64,000 nt of DNA from Adiantum capillus-veneris (GCA_014529385.2 CM043971.1:93032840-93096839); one strand, 5' to 3'; counted from the stretch's first letter, positions 1-11,270 are shown. Notes: generated from the letters alone by a model not told the origin. Program-made: numbers and translations.

Positions 1-685
1 AACTGCCAGCTTCCTCTGCAGTGGCTTTCCTTTTCAGGTCCTTAGAAATTGTTTGATTGTCCGTTTCCTCGTCGTCTGAGGACAGTTCAATCTTCTTTGG
101 TTCAGAAATGGGTTGCTCATTCTATGCTTGCTTTACCTGCTCATTAACATCTGTAGCAGTAGCCCAATACAGAAATTGCCAAACATACCATGTCTTGAAA
201 ACAGTTTGAGATTTCAGCTTGGCAGTCTGTTGGGGTTCATTATGTGAGAGTATTTGACACAGGTTGATATGGACTTGTGGATCCAGTGTTTTGGCCAATA
301 GCATAGCAAATAATTTCTCTGACACATATGTTGGGTTATTCTTAAGACTGACTGCTTCGGCTACAAACCTGTAAGCAGCGGAGGCTTCCAATCCTGCTAC
401 TGGAACTCCTTGAGCACTTGCCTTGCGCTTCTTTCTAGCTGTTTCGTCCTCCTTGAGAGCAGTACTTATTTGCTGTGCAGTTGCCACAGACGGTTTGGGC
501 TCATTAGGCATCCAAAATGCAAATGCAATGGCCTCTAGTGTCACTGACACCTTCCTATTATTTATCATAGCACTGCTAGTTTCAACATCAAAGGAATCAA
601 GGACTTGCTTAATAATATCTGCCTGAAAAGCAATCCTTGTGGCTTGCAACACAACTCGCAAATCCCAGAGTTGTAGCAGAGTCAT
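1..685 (-). pseudogene. Extra ORF downstream of pol in element A
   Basis: This sense-oriented ORF starts at the ATG at 685, just after a TAA in the same frame. It runs 187 codons to a TAG at 122-124, then continues in frame to the window edge (residues after the stop read NEQPISEPKKIELSSDDEE). The stop is one transition from CAG. The N-terminal half has a block around KVSVTLEAIAFAF, and a later block YVSEKLFAMLLAKTLDPQVH resembles in pattern the 'putative plant transposon protein' domain found in ORFs next to plant Ty3 elements. The same two blocks, in the same order, appear in the ORF at 63280 in element F. Function is unknown. Homology to the F ORF is my inference by eye. Confidence 0.55.
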
Positions 686-822
686 TGCGTGATCTGTAAA
701 GACATATCTTTGGATTTATTGTATGAGAGAACAGGAAGGCTTGCCTTTGCCTCAGCACCTATAGCCTGGGTTTTTTCAAGAGTTTCCTGCATCTTCTCTG
801 AGCGTTTCCTTCTACCCATACA

Positions 823-3054
823 CTATGAGGTCGACGATGATGAAATAGGCGAAGGCGAAGAGGACTTACTTGTGTTAAAGCCGTTGCCTGGTGTCGCTGG
901 TAAGGCTGTCTGACCGTCAACTGTCTCGTCGGAGGTCGAAGTTTGCGGCTGTAGTGAAGAAACCTCGGAGCTCGGCGATGGCGAATGGTTGACAGGAGGA
1001 AAGCATCGCGCAGGGGATTTATGAGGAAAAATGCTAACTCTCCTGACTGTTATACGTGTTCGCGCCATAAAAGCTTCACCACTCGCCGCTCCTAGACTTG
1101 TGTGCGCCGTTGTTGACGTGGCAAACATGCATTGGACAAGACTGCAACCCATCCTTGTAATAATTATCACTGGCATACCACTTGACCGTTGGCCACTTAA
1201 AATTTGGAAAGTGTGTTCATACTGGTTCTGAATTGATTTCCACTCTGGCTGGACTATATTGGTACTGATTCTTTCATCAACCTGATCTGATTCTTCAGGT
1301 ACTGATTCTGAAGCTAGAACTGGTTGCACATGGAAAAGACCAAAAATATCTGATTCTGGTATCTCTTGATCAACAACCTCCAGTTCCTTAGTGACTTCTT
1401 CTAACCCAGTTTCTCTGGTCTCTGAATAATAAAGTTTGATCTTTGCTCCATTATATACTCTCAACAACATCAGTCCAGATAAGTCTTTTAATCTGACTGT
1501 GCCATTGGAGAAGACCCAATCAATCTCAAAAGGTCTTGCCCAGGCAATCTTCAAATTCGGCTTCTTTGGACCCAGTCTTGACTGATATAGAAGCACTAAG
1601 TCTCCTTTCTGGAATTCTTGGACTTTAATTCGGCGATCATGCCAGTGTTTCCTTCTTTGTTGAACAATTTCCTGTTCCAATATAGCTCTTTTCCTGAGTT
1701 CATCTAACTGCATCAATTCATCCAGTCTGTTCTTAAGATTATGGGTGAAGTCTAGTCCATACTTTACAGCCACTCTCAGACTGGGGATTACAAACTCCAT
1801 AGGAACCACAACTTCAGTACCATACACCATTCTGAATGGTGTCATTCTAGTAGTTACCTTATAAGCTGTTCTATAAGCCCATAGAGCAGTCTGAAGCTTC
1901 AAATCCCACTGGTCTGGTTTCTTTTGCACCACCTTAGTGAAAATAGTCTTAATTGTCTTATTGCTACTTTCAGCCTGTCCATTGCATCTGGGATAGTAAG
2001 GAGTAGATTTCCGATGCTTGACTGAGAGTATATCCAATAGGATTTCCATAGTATCATTGATGAAATGTGTCCCTTGATCGGTCACAATTTCCATTGGACA
2101 TCCATATCGGTAGACAATATTCTCAAACAAAAACCTTGCAGTTGACTTGGTTGTATTGTCAGAAAGAGCTTTAGCTTTAACCCATTTGGTAACATAACAA
2201 GTAGCCATCACGATGTACTTGTTCTTCCTGGGAGTCACCTTCTTAAAAGGTCCCATAAAATCCAATCCCCATTTCATGAATACTCCCAATGGTTTTATTG
2301 GCATTAAGGGAGTCATGTCTGCAATTGTTGGTCGGCCCATTCTTTGGCATATGTCACAAGTTTTACAAAAGCTTCTGACATCAGCAATCATTGTTTGCCA
2401 CCACAGACCTGCTTGCACAATCTTCTTGTAGGTTACTTCGTTGGAAAAGTGTCCCCCAGACTCTCCATTATGCGCTTCTTAGATAACTTGCATTCTTCCC
2501 TCCATAGGGACACATCTCCGAAGTATACCATCCGCACCCAATCGATAAAGTACTCCCCCAATGATGGTAAATTTTAGGCTTTTTATAATCACAGCCTTCT
2601 TCTGATTCTCTTTCCAATCCTCTGGAAAGGCACCTTGGGAAAGGAATTGATAAATATCATACCATTCAGGATCCACTGATTCTTCTGCTTCTAACTGAAA
2701 TAAATCAGCATCCATTGGTTCATCTCTCAGAGGTGATTCTGAATATCCTTCTGTACTTCTAGAAAGAAAGTCAGCTCCACAGTGGTTTCTGCCAGGCTTA
2801 TGGAAAATTCTGAATTCAAATTCCATAAGGAACATCATCCATCTTATCAGCCTGCCTTGAATAATGACTTTGTTAATCAGAAACAGAAAGCTTGATGATC
2901 CACATAAAAATGGAATAACTTCCCCATAGGTAATGCATGAACTTTGTAGCGATAAAAACCATTTCGAGGGCTTCTCTTTCAGTAGTCGTATAGCCTTGTT
3001 CAACCTGACTGAATCTCCGACTAGCAAAATAGACAGGATAGTCTGTTCTGCCAT
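823..3054 (-). pseudogene. Element A RNase H end and integrase
   Basis: One reading frame with a single TAA at 2479-2481. It covers the end of RNase H (CGADFLSRS) and the integrase. The zinc module straddles the stop: EAHNGESGGHF gives the two histidines and CKTCDIC the two cysteines. The catalytic core keeps all three acidic residues: D in WGLDFMGP, D in VTDQGTHF and E in GQAESSNKT. The C-terminal domain ends near RVYNGAKIKLYYS. After that the frame stays open for about 190 codons of low-complexity, Ser/Pro-rich sequence to the stop at 823, unlikely to be integrase proper. There is only one H2C2 module here, unlike element F. Confidence 0.85.
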
Positions 3055-4435
3055 CTGGCTGAGCTAATATTGCCCCCATTGCCAATCCTAAAGCATCGAC
3101 GTGTACATGAAAAATAATATCCCAATTCGGCTGCCTGAGGACTGGTTTACTGGTAATGGCTTTTTTCAAATTTTGGAAACTCTCCTCACATTCAACAGTC
3201 CAATTGAATTTATTGGTCTTCTTTGTAAGCTCATATAGTGGTACTGCTTGAGAAGCAAACTTGTGTACACATCTTCTATAAAAATTCACATACCCCAAGA
3301 AAGAACTCAACTCAAAAGCAGTTCTAGGTGCTTTAGCTTGCTGGACACATTGTATTTTGTCATTGGCCATTTCTATTCCATTGCGGGAAACCACATGTCC
3401 CAGTAGCTGTCCCTTCCAAACTAGAAATACTGATTTAAATGGATTCAAGAAAATCCTTTTCTCCTGACAGCGTTTAAAAACCATCTCTAGGAATAGAAGG
3501 TGACGTTCCTCTGCTGAATAGACAGTGAAGTCATCCATGAAAATGGCGAGGAACCGATGAAGAAATTCATTAAACATCTCCATCATACACCGTTGAAAAG
3601 TAGCTGGTGCATTGCACAGGCCAAAAGGCATCACCAGATACATGAATGCTCCCCACTCAGTGATGAAAGTGGTCTTGGCCCTATCTTCAGGAGCAATCTG
3701 TAACTAGTTATAGCCGCTATAACCATCCATGAAGCTATACATCTCATATCCTGCGATCTCATCAAGCAACATGTCAGTAAAAGTTAAGGGAAACGGATCC
3801 TTGATGGTCTGGGCATTTAGTTTCCTATAGTCGACACAAACCCTTAATTTCCCATTCTTCTTAGGAACGACGACTATTGGAAATAACCAATCACTACTTG
3901 CTACCTCCGTAATGAACCCAGCCTTGAGAAGATTATCAATCTCCTCCTTGACCTTCTTTGCATAGTTGGGGTTCATCCGGTGTCTTTGCAATCTGACTGG
4001 CCTAGCTTCTGGTTTCAGTGGTATTCGATACTGACAGACTTCAGGATCTACTCCCTTCAAATCTGTATATTCCTAGGCAAATACATCTTTATAGTTCTGG
4101 AACATTTTCCTTGCCTTTTCCTTCATTGCCGGTTTCAGGTGCTTGTTGACTTTGATCATTCTAGGATTTTCCTCTGATCCTAGGTTCCATTCCTCTACTT
4201 CCTGATCATTTGGAAGCAACCAATTTGGTCCTCCTCCTTTTCGTTTGGTCGAGTCTTCAGTGTAGTCCCAAGAAGGTCCATTCATCTCTGAATCATTATT
4301 CTGATTTAGTGGATACTCTTCAGAACATACCGATTCTTCTATTTTACCAGTATCAGCTGGTTCCTCCATTCTTACAGTTAGCTGAACGGATCTTTCCCTT
4401 GTATTGACTTCAGTAAACTGATCAGGGAATTTGTC
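2873..4435 (-). pseudogene. Element A reverse transcriptase and RNase H
   Basis: The frame reads from the spacer after protease through RT into RNase H. RT landmarks are VVVPKKNGKLRVCVDYRKLN, MPFGLCNAPATFQR and the catalytic FMDD in FLAIFMDDFTVYS. RNase H starts at FHVHVDALGLAMGAILAQ and has TTEREALE. There are TAG stops at 4073 (where other elements have DVFAW, so TGG to TAG) and at 3704 (GYN then stop then LQIAPED, a CAG to TAG change). A frameshift near 2880-2900 moves the RNase H C-terminus into the next frame. A further shift near 4435 separates this part from the protease. Confidence 0.88.
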
Positions 4436-5575
4436 TCTTCTGCTTGTCAGCTTGTTCTTTGTTTAGTAGGATTGCATTCAAATCAATTTCTGCCAAAGGA
4501 AAAATGTTCATTGCTGCTAGCATCCGCTCAATTTTCTTAGCTTGGTATTTCTGACACAGCTCCTTCGGCCTCAGTTCCTTTTTCCAGCTCCTGGTGTTGT
4601 TGGTCTGGATTTTGATTCTGACACTGGCCCCTTCTATGGTTAAGGTATGGTTTGCGTAGTCATGAACAACAGGTGCTGTTCTTAACCATGGGCGGCCTAA
4701 TAGCATTCCATATGCTCCCTGTACATCCAAAACTAGGAAACTAGCTTTGAATTTTTCCCTTCCAACTCTTATTTGCATGTTTTCAATCATGCCCGTCGCT
4801 TGTACGACTCGATGATCCGCCATTCTTACTTTGAATGGTGCTGGTTTCATGTTAGTGATACCCATTCTTTGCTGAAGATGGGCTCCCATTATATTGACTC
4901 CTGCTCCTCCATCCAGTATGACGCTTGAGAGAGGTTCCCATTGCTTCTTGACCTTGTAATCTATTTGAATAAGTGGAAATTCATCATTCAGGACAGCCGT
5001 CAGGTCCACTGTTCTGGCCTCTGCCTCAGTCTTCCTGCGTTGTCTGATAAAGTTGGCCACCTCAGGTAAGGTCTTTCTTATATCCTCCAGCTCTACAGTC
5101 AGCTTCTGGATTCTCTCACAAATTTTCACCTGAATTTCCTCTCACTCCTGGTCAGACTGATTGTCAGAGCTTGAAGAACTAGTGTCTGCACACTCTTCCA
5201 CTCCCATTTCATCAGCTAGTCCGTGTACTACAGCCAGCATGGTCTGTGTCATGGCCGGTACTGACTGATCTTTATCAGTCTATTGGGCTGGTATCTTCTG
5301 AATGACCCTAGCCTCGGAACTTTCTGGATGCTCTGGCAGCTTCTTAGCTAAATCCTCTGTGATTTTAGCTGCTAGTTCCCGCTGCTCTTGCCACTCATCT
5401 ACCACCTTTTCTTTACCTTTGGCCTTTCAAACTTCCCTTTGCTGGGCCCACTTGTTGCTGTTAGGATTAGCTGGTACTTCTGAAATGTCTGGAATTTCTT
5501 CAATTATCACTCCCTTGCTCCTGGTAACTACTCTGACTGGGACTGGCTCTGGTGCCTTAGCCTCAGTAGCAGTCG
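4422..5575 (-). pseudogene. Element A aspartic protease and preceding linker
   Basis: A retropepsin that would cut the Gag-Pol polyprotein. The core has VILDGGAGVNIMG (catalytic Asp in an Asp-Gly-Gly form, common in plant Ty3 elements) and the second landmark MLLGRPWLRTAP. Upstream, between 5130 and 5575, the frame continues as a charged linker with stops at about 5148 (a TGA, probably from CGA), near 5281 (TAG) and near 5428. Downstream the frame is lost at about 4435. The protein could not be made from this copy. Confidence 0.8.
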
Positions 5576-7060
5576 TTACTGGTGCATCTGGACATTGGGC
5601 TGCAAAATGACCATACTTCCCACAGGTGTAGCATTCATGCTTCTGGTATGGAAGTTGCCTCTTCCTCTTCCTCTGCCCATTCCTTGTGGGTATCTGCCCC
5701 GTCCTTGACTAGTACCATTGGTACCTGGTCCCTCTTCTTGGGCTACTTTGATTGGCTCTACCTTCACTAGTTCAGTGTAGGCAACCACTGATAAATCCTT
5801 TCCTTTCTTAAAATGGTGAATTCGGATGCCACAATTATTCCATAGGTGACCGAAAGCCTTGCAGTATGTACATTGTGGGCATTCTGTGGAGATGTGGTCC
5901 TTGGATTTACATCTTGAACACCAAGTCTCCATCTTCCGGACCGGCTGTCTTGTGTGGCTAATCTCTGCAATCTGCCTAGCCATTTCTTCAATTTTCTTGG
6001 TCCATGATCCTTTCTTTGATTTTTCCTTTGTCCGTTCATCGGAGCTGCTCTCGGAGCTGTTGGATGTTGCACTGGAATCAGATGCTTCAGTAGCCGAACT
6101 ACTACTACTGGTCCTTCGCTTCTTGTGACTCTTTTCTTTCTTAGCCTGCTATTCCAGTTTTAATGCTCGCTGGACCAGGTCATTGAATTTCTTTGTAGGG
6201 GCTGGTACTTCTTGTTCTCTCAGCTTCTTGCTTCTGAACCCATTCAAAAACCATGCCCTCAATCTCTTCTCAGACGGTGGTTCTTGTAACTGTCTGGTCA
6301 GTTCTTTGATCTTTTCGACATAGCTGTGGACTGACAAATTCCTTTGTTTGATCTGATCCAATTCACAGAGAATATCCTCATCTCCTCGATTGTCAGAATA
6401 TTCCAACCTGAAGGCCTTAAGTAATTTATTATATGATCTCAGCTGGCATGCAGGGTAATGGTAATACCATTTCCTTGCTGCTTCCTTCAAGGTTTGTGGA
6501 AAGTATTCCCCCCAATCATCTTCATCAATGTTTTTTAGTTTAGCATACTGCTTGAAAGCTTGTATGTGAACATCAGGATCATCCTTTTTCCCTCCTTTGA
6601 ACATGGGAAAGGAAATCTTCAGGGAAGCGGTGTAATCATTTCGATTACTGCTGACTCCGCCAATTTTCTTCTTGGCTTCAGAATGACGCTTGGGAGCTTT
6701 CTTGCAATTGTCAGTGTCAGCATCCCAATCAATCTCTGTCTCTGTCTCAGTATCAGTATCTTCTCTGTTTTGTCTGCTAGAAGTATGGTGACTTCCCTTT
6801 CTGCCTTTGATATGCTCATCTTTCTGGCGAGACTGAGAACTCTTGGAACTCTTTGCCTTTCGTGCTTCGCGTTCTGCCCGTCTGCATCGAGAATGACTGG
6901 AGTGCTGTGAGTCCTGCGCCTCATCAGCCTTACTATGCTCCTCCTAAGACTCAGTGTCAGTCATTTTCTCTTGCTTGGGGTCAGACTCTCTTCCTGACTC
7001 CTCAGGAATGGGGTCCACACGATTGGTAGATTTCCGGCCACGATTGGATTTTGGTGCCAT
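5576..7060 (-). pseudogene. Element A Gag
   Basis: Capsid-nucleocapsid protein. The ATG at 7058-7060 begins MAPKSNRGRKSTNR and lies about 50 bases inside the primer-site-like sequence. A charged N-terminal region is followed by the retrotransposon Gag core (around WGEYFPQTLKEAARKWYYHY and a later RAWFLNGFRSKKLREQ). Two zinc knuckles of the usual CX2CX4HX4C spacing follow (CSRCKSKDHISTEC and CTYCKAFGHLWNNC), then an RG-rich stretch (RGRYPQGMGRGRGRGN). In-frame stops occur near 6945 and at 6149 (TAG where CAG is expected), and frameshifts lie near 6610 and 5800. Confidence 0.85.
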
Positions 7061-7112
7061 TGCTGAAAAATTCAACTAGGAGAAGAGTCTTTCAGTCAAC
7101 GAGCTTCAGCTC

Positions 7113-7130
7113 GAGCCACTGTGATCGCCA
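7113..7130 (-). other. Possible primer-binding site of element A
   Basis: On the minus strand TGGCGATCACAGTGGCTC follows a CA dinucleotide and three T bases, and lies just upstream of the gag ATG. The TGGCG start and the position match primer sites in other elements of this window. I could not match it to a particular tRNA, so it is tentative. Confidence 0.35.
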
Positions 7131-7133
7131 AAA

Positions 7134-7335
7134 TGGAATTGGAGCTGATCTCTTGAGAGAGCTAATTCCAGTGTTAAAGGATTTCAGCTACTTGTGTGGA
7201 AAGATTTCAGACAGCAGACTAGACAGAAATCAGAGACTAGACTGAAATGTGGATACTGAATCCCTATCTTGGTTTATGTCCCTTCATCTATTTGTGTTTA
7301 TCTTTCGACTGCAGAGTGTTCACAAGACACCAACA
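7134..7335 (-). other. Possible 5' LTR edge of element A
   Basis: If the primer site at 7113-7130 is right, the element's 5' LTR would begin at 7134 and run to higher coordinates. The 3' LTR is not in the window, so the LTR cannot be delimited. Nothing else was recognised in this stretch. Confidence 0.25.
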
Positions 7336-7767
7336 ATGTGGACTTGCAAAGGGGGAAGTGCAATCAATGGCTTCCTTGCAGTTGGATGGGAGACTAAGGT
7401 GGTCAACCACCAGGGAGATACAATCAAGTGCTTTGTAGTTGATGAGAATGTGGTGTGCAGATACCATATTGCGAAGCAAAGCTTGTCAATTGTCTTTCCC
7501 TACAGAAGATGGAAGCTGACAAAGGGAGAATAGGAGGCACTAGACTCTCATGTTGCTACTAGAGAATCACTTGATCTGCAAATATGCCTCCACGACAATG
7601 CAATGCACAACATCTCGGTGAATAATGACTGGAATCTTAATCACCTTTGTGAGTGTCTTAATCTTAGATATACCTTGCCCAATCAATATGTTTTTGTAAT
7701 CAATGGAAAGGTTGTTTGTTTCAAAAAACAGAAGAGCTTTTTGTGTGAAAACATTGGTTTTCCGTGA
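7336..7767 (+). pseudogene. Unknown ORF with one internal stop
   Basis: From the ATG at 7336 (MWTCKGGSAINGFLAVGWET) one frame runs 143 codons to TGA at 7765-7767, with a single TAG at 7531-7533. The part after the stop reads EALDSHVATRESLDLQICLH, so the frame seems to continue. The product would be small, with several aromatic and cysteine residues and no signal peptide or membrane segment I can see. I do not recognise the family. It could be a host gene remnant or chance coding inside the element A LTR. Confidence 0.3.
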
Positions 7768-8012
7768 TGCATTAATGTAAAAGATTGTAACTGAAGAGAT
7801 TTTGCTCCCATTATTACATATTGTGTTTTGAATCTCTTTTTCATTTTTAATTTAATCAAGATTTCGATTGAAATGTGCACATTTTTTAATTTGGAGCATG
7901 AATACTTTCAATGCTGGTGTCTTTCAATGGCTTGTTGCGTGATTTTGTTTATAATTATAGTTTTAAGTTAATTTGATGTTAATTTTAAGTGCTTTTAAAA
8001 AGTGACATTGAG
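7768..8012. other. Intergenic AT-rich stretch
   Basis: AT-rich sequence ahead of a TATA box. No gene, repeat or RNA was recognised. Confidence 0.4.
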
Positions 8013-8020
8013 TATAAAAG
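8013..8020 (+). promoter_or_regulatory. TATA box of the gene remnant at 8107
   Basis: TATAAAAG lies 94 bases before an ATG in good plant context (ACCCATGGCA). The intervening CT- and A-rich sequence looks like a short 5' untranslated leader, so transcription would start near 8045. Confidence 0.45.
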
Positions 8021-8106
8021 TGACTTTCTAGGTTTTAAACTTCATTTATCACATTCACAAAACACTGGCTTTCAACTCTCTTCCCATCTTCTTCGCGAAC
8101 AGACCC

Positions 8107-9622
8107 ATGGCAACATCTTCTCATGCACTTCTCACACAACTACAAAAGATAGGACTTGCAAATCATGCACATAAACTAGTCAGTGTCTCTGAGGGGACGA
8201 TCGACATGTATGCCACTGCTAACCTTCATGTAGAGGGATTCCAAAGTTTTCTTGTTTACATGATGGAGCACATGGAAGAATATGCAATATTCTTTGAGGG
8301 AGCCGACATGGAGTGGTTGCCAGTGGATTTTCTCAAACACCTCTATGCGACCGGCAAAAAATTTTGCTGACGCTTATTGAGGTTTATAAAAGGGCTTACT
8401 GAGCAGGACTGCATGACAAAGGATGAGGATGACCTCATAGACTTAGGCATGGGGTGCATAGGCACCCAATGCATCTCAAACGACATGGTTCTGGTCTTGC
8501 TTGTGCTAGAGGGCATGGAGAAGGGAAAATCAAAGAAAAAGGCCAACAAGAAACCTCCTGTGACCATTGTGGAGGAATCAAATGAAGTTATTAAAGAGGT
8601 TGATAGCAGGCAGAATCATCTATGGCACTCATGCTCCTGCAGGATCCCAACTCCACTAGGGAGGAAGATCGGATGATAGAGGGAGACGAGGTGTTGGAGG
8701 AAGTTGCTGACCTCCAAATTCTCACTTTGCATGCAATGTTGGTGGATGGTTGTCACTTTTGGTTCCTTGATAACATTGCAAAGAAACTAGGACTCAGAGA
8801 AGATGACTCACTCTTAGTGCTCGCTATCTATGTAGGCATGAAAGATCCCAGTGGAAAGCAAAAGAAGGTCAAATTTCAAATTGACTTTGAAGACCAAGGT
8901 CTTGCAACAAGCCTCTCCTTCCTCCCTAGTGAAAACGAATAGAATTTGGTACAAACCGTGGCAAATACACTTATAGAAATCAAATCATGTGCCTCATTTT
9001 ATGAAAGGATCTCGAAAAGTTCTTTTCATCCACACAACCCGCTGATCACTATGGGTCGAGAAGATCGCTCTAGCATCGACCTTAAAAGGAAAACTCTTGA
9101 AGATATGGATGAAAAAACTGAGGTAAACACTTTTTAACCCTGTCAATATCTATTGTACCCTATAGCAAGTGTTGAAGCTATTTAAAATATTTGCAGACCG
9201 CATACCATGTTGATAAGTTTGCAATGCGTACTGGAGATTCATGCAACGTTCCTATGAGTAGAGATAGCTCCATGTGGCACTACCTTGGCCATTTGGGGCC
9301 ATCCATTCTTCTAGTTGTTCACATAGAGTTCTCCAAGAATGGTTTTGCAGAGCTACTCAAGTCCAAAGCATTAAGTAGCCATCCTTGCTGAAGATTACCT
9401 TACCCTTAATGGTCACAAGTGTATCTTGGTGGACCGGGAGGCGGCATTGTATGCCTTTACAAGGAAGCACCCTGGGTTAGTCCTCTCCCATTCTGCCTTA
9501 AGCCTAGGTCAAGGGGTGAGAAACCCAGAGGATATTGTAAAAACCCGTGGTGTCAAGTTTGTCATTCGCGAACCCTATACCCACAAATGTAATTTACAAG
9601 AAAACCAACTAGCCATGATGTA
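8107..9622 (+). pseudogene. Decayed plant gene of unknown family, with an intron
   Basis: The ATG at 8107 starts MATSSHALLTQLQKIGLANH. The frame has a TGA at 8368-8370, shifts by one near 8620, then continues (LTLHAMLVDGCHFWFLDNIA) past a TAG at 8940-8942 to about 9122. There a canonical intron fits: GTAAAC at 9123 to TTTGCAG ending at 9196 (74 bp), with the frame continuing as TAYHVDKFAMRTGD. A stop and shift near 9390 precede a last segment (LVDREAALYAFTRKHPG) ending at TAA 9620-9622. A promoter-like TATA, a good start context and a spliceable intron argue for a former host gene rather than a transposon ORF. I recognise no domain. Confidence 0.5.
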
Positions 9623-9742
9623 ATATCCAAAGCAATATACAATAATTTTGTCCTTTCTATTTTTTTTGTTACTTCCTGTACTTTCTTTTTTCTATTGCAC
9701 ATATTGGCCAATTTTTTATTTTTTATTTTGGCAACGCGTTCA

Positions 9743-10096
9743 CACCTCCTTGACCATCCAAGCACCTGCCGTACGTGGGATGCCTACCGATGAACATTTT
9801 GCAAAACGGAACCATTTCAGATGCGCACGGAGATCGTGGGGCTGCAAAATTTCACAACACCTGATAGCACCGCACGGGCCAAAAAAAGGCCATGTGCGCC
9901 ACATTGCCTATGTCAAAACTGGCCCATGTGCGCCGTGGTACACATGGATTTTTTTGGCCCATATGGCACCATCGGGCATCATCGTGAAATTTGGTGGTCC
10001 CATGGTCTCCATGCGCATCCAAAATGGCTCTGTTTTGTAAAATGTTCACATGTAGGAGTCCCACGGCCGACGGATGCTTGGATGGTCGAGGAGGTG
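9743..10096. mobile_element. Foldback (MITE-like) element with arms of about 175 bp
   Basis: The sequence from 9743 (CACCTCCTTGACCATCCAAG) reads again, with mismatches, as the reverse complement ending at 10096 (CACCTCCTCGACCATCCAAG). The similarity continues through both arms to a centre near 9919, so the whole 354-bp element folds into one long imperfect hairpin. It has no coding capacity. I see no clear target-site duplication, so the superfamily is uncertain. It separates the unknown plus-strand gene from the histone-like gene. Confidence 0.7.
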
Positions 10097-10201
10097 AAAT
10101 CTAGCAACTTGATTAATTCAAATACTTCAATAATAGAAAGTACATATAACACAATTAATTATTGTAGTTACACCGAATGGTAGAAAATCGACTCATTCAT
10201 A

Positions 10202-11173
10202 TTATATGGAAAGATTACAAATCTCAAAAGCAGAGGTTACATGGGGAAACTTATTCTTGTGGAGGCACCCTTCATTCCTTAGATTGATTGCTAGAGATAG
10301 ATCTATATTTTTGAGTGTAACTCGCTTAGCATGCACCATACAAGAAACGCCATCTTGGAACAACTGCACCAAAATGTCTTCGGTGGCATCCTATAAGGCC
10401 AATAGCGCTGCACACTGGATACGTGTGACAAAATTTGAATATTCATCCATTATTTCTCTCACCATCTGAGAGAAGGTTGCTTTTGTTATTATTGGCTCAA
10501 TGCTTTTTTGATATTTTCGGATCTCACGTAAAGCAAGTGTGCCTGGCTATCATCATTGTTTCTTCTGCGCCGTTGATGGTAGTGGAGGAGCCACTTGTCT
10601 GGCCCATTGAGGAGGGTCATTTTTGTACTTTTTTCTCCTCTCCTCTTGGGCTTGTTTCTCTTCAGGTGTGAGCTTGTCCTTTTCCTTTTTCGTACATTGT
10701 TTTGCTCTCTGAGGAATTTTTGAAGGTCTGGAGCTCCTAGCCTTTGCTTGGAGGGCGGCCTGAGCTATATCCTCTTTTGCTCTCCTCTCTGCCTCTGTTC
10801 GTGGTTGTAAATTATCCAAGTGAACTCTCTCAGCCTCGACTCTCTGCCATTCTTCTTGCTCTCTATGCCTTCTTTGTTCTTCATGCAATCTCTGTGCTTC
10901 TCTATCAGTTGCATGTTTGTTTTCTATCTCTCTCATTCTCTTCCTCCTCTTGGCATCTCGTGCTTTTGAAACAGGATCACCTGGTATTACTTTGATCACC
11001 CTTTGTTTGACTCGCAGAGGGAATTTTTGTGACGTAGTCGCGATTGCTTGAGCTGCAGGTGCTGTCGTTGCTTGAGCTCTAGGTCCTATGTCTTATGTGG
11101 GTTTGTTTAGAGCTACGACTGGTCCAAGATCCGACAGAGGTGTGCGATTCACATTATGCAGTGGATTAAGCAT
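10202..11173 (-). pseudogene. Histone H3-like gene with CENH3-like traits, decayed
   Basis: On the minus strand, 324 codons from ATG 11173 to TAA 10202 stay in one frame with five stops. The first 206 codons are a charged tail rich in Arg, Lys, Glu and Gln with likely coiled coil (EEQRRHREQEEWQRVEAER). From 10546 a histone H3 fold follows: PGTLALREIRKYQKS (helix N), FSQMVREI (helix 1), ATEDILVQLFQDG (helix 2) and HAKRVTLKNIDLSLA (loop 2 and helix 3). By eye, loop 1 is one residue longer than in canonical H3, and RVTL replaces RVTI, both known of plant CENH3. Three adjacent stops (TGA TGA TAG, 10547-10555) sit just before PGT, where H3 has arginines and tryptophan; each is one transition from such a codon. 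A TAG within helix 2 replaces CAG. It lies downstream of an LTR and leader like those of element B. Confidence 0.75.
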
Positions 11174-11270
11174 AAATCTTCCGCATGGTGTTCTGATCCT
11201 CTGGAGTCAAAGGTTTGGGGAGTGGTTGGGTGTTTGGAGATGGTTGTTGTGTTGGGTTATTGACTTCTGG

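Larger units (their letters stand above)
1..7133 (-). mobile_element. Element A: Ty3-type LTR retrotransposon, 3' end outside window
   Basis: Read on the minus strand the order is gag (7060 to 5576), protease (to 4422), reverse transcriptase and RNase H (to about 2873), integrase (to about 1400) and an extra ORF (685 into the window edge). Protease before RT and integrase last is the Ty3 order. No chromodomain follows the integrase and no second RNase H is seen, so it is not a chromovirus and differs from element B. The internal region starts just left of 7134, where a primer-site-like sequence lies. Several in-frame stops and at least two frameshifts show it is dead. The 3' LTR is not in the window, so LTR identity and target duplication cannot be judged. 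Confidence 0.85.

Noticed and set aside
1031-1231. Plus-strand ORF opposite the end of element A pol
   Set aside because: Antisense shadow of a low-complexity coding stretch.
10553-10999. Charged ORF taken at first as a retrotransposon Gag
   Set aside because: No Gag core or zinc knuckle, and it continues in frame into a histone H3 fold.
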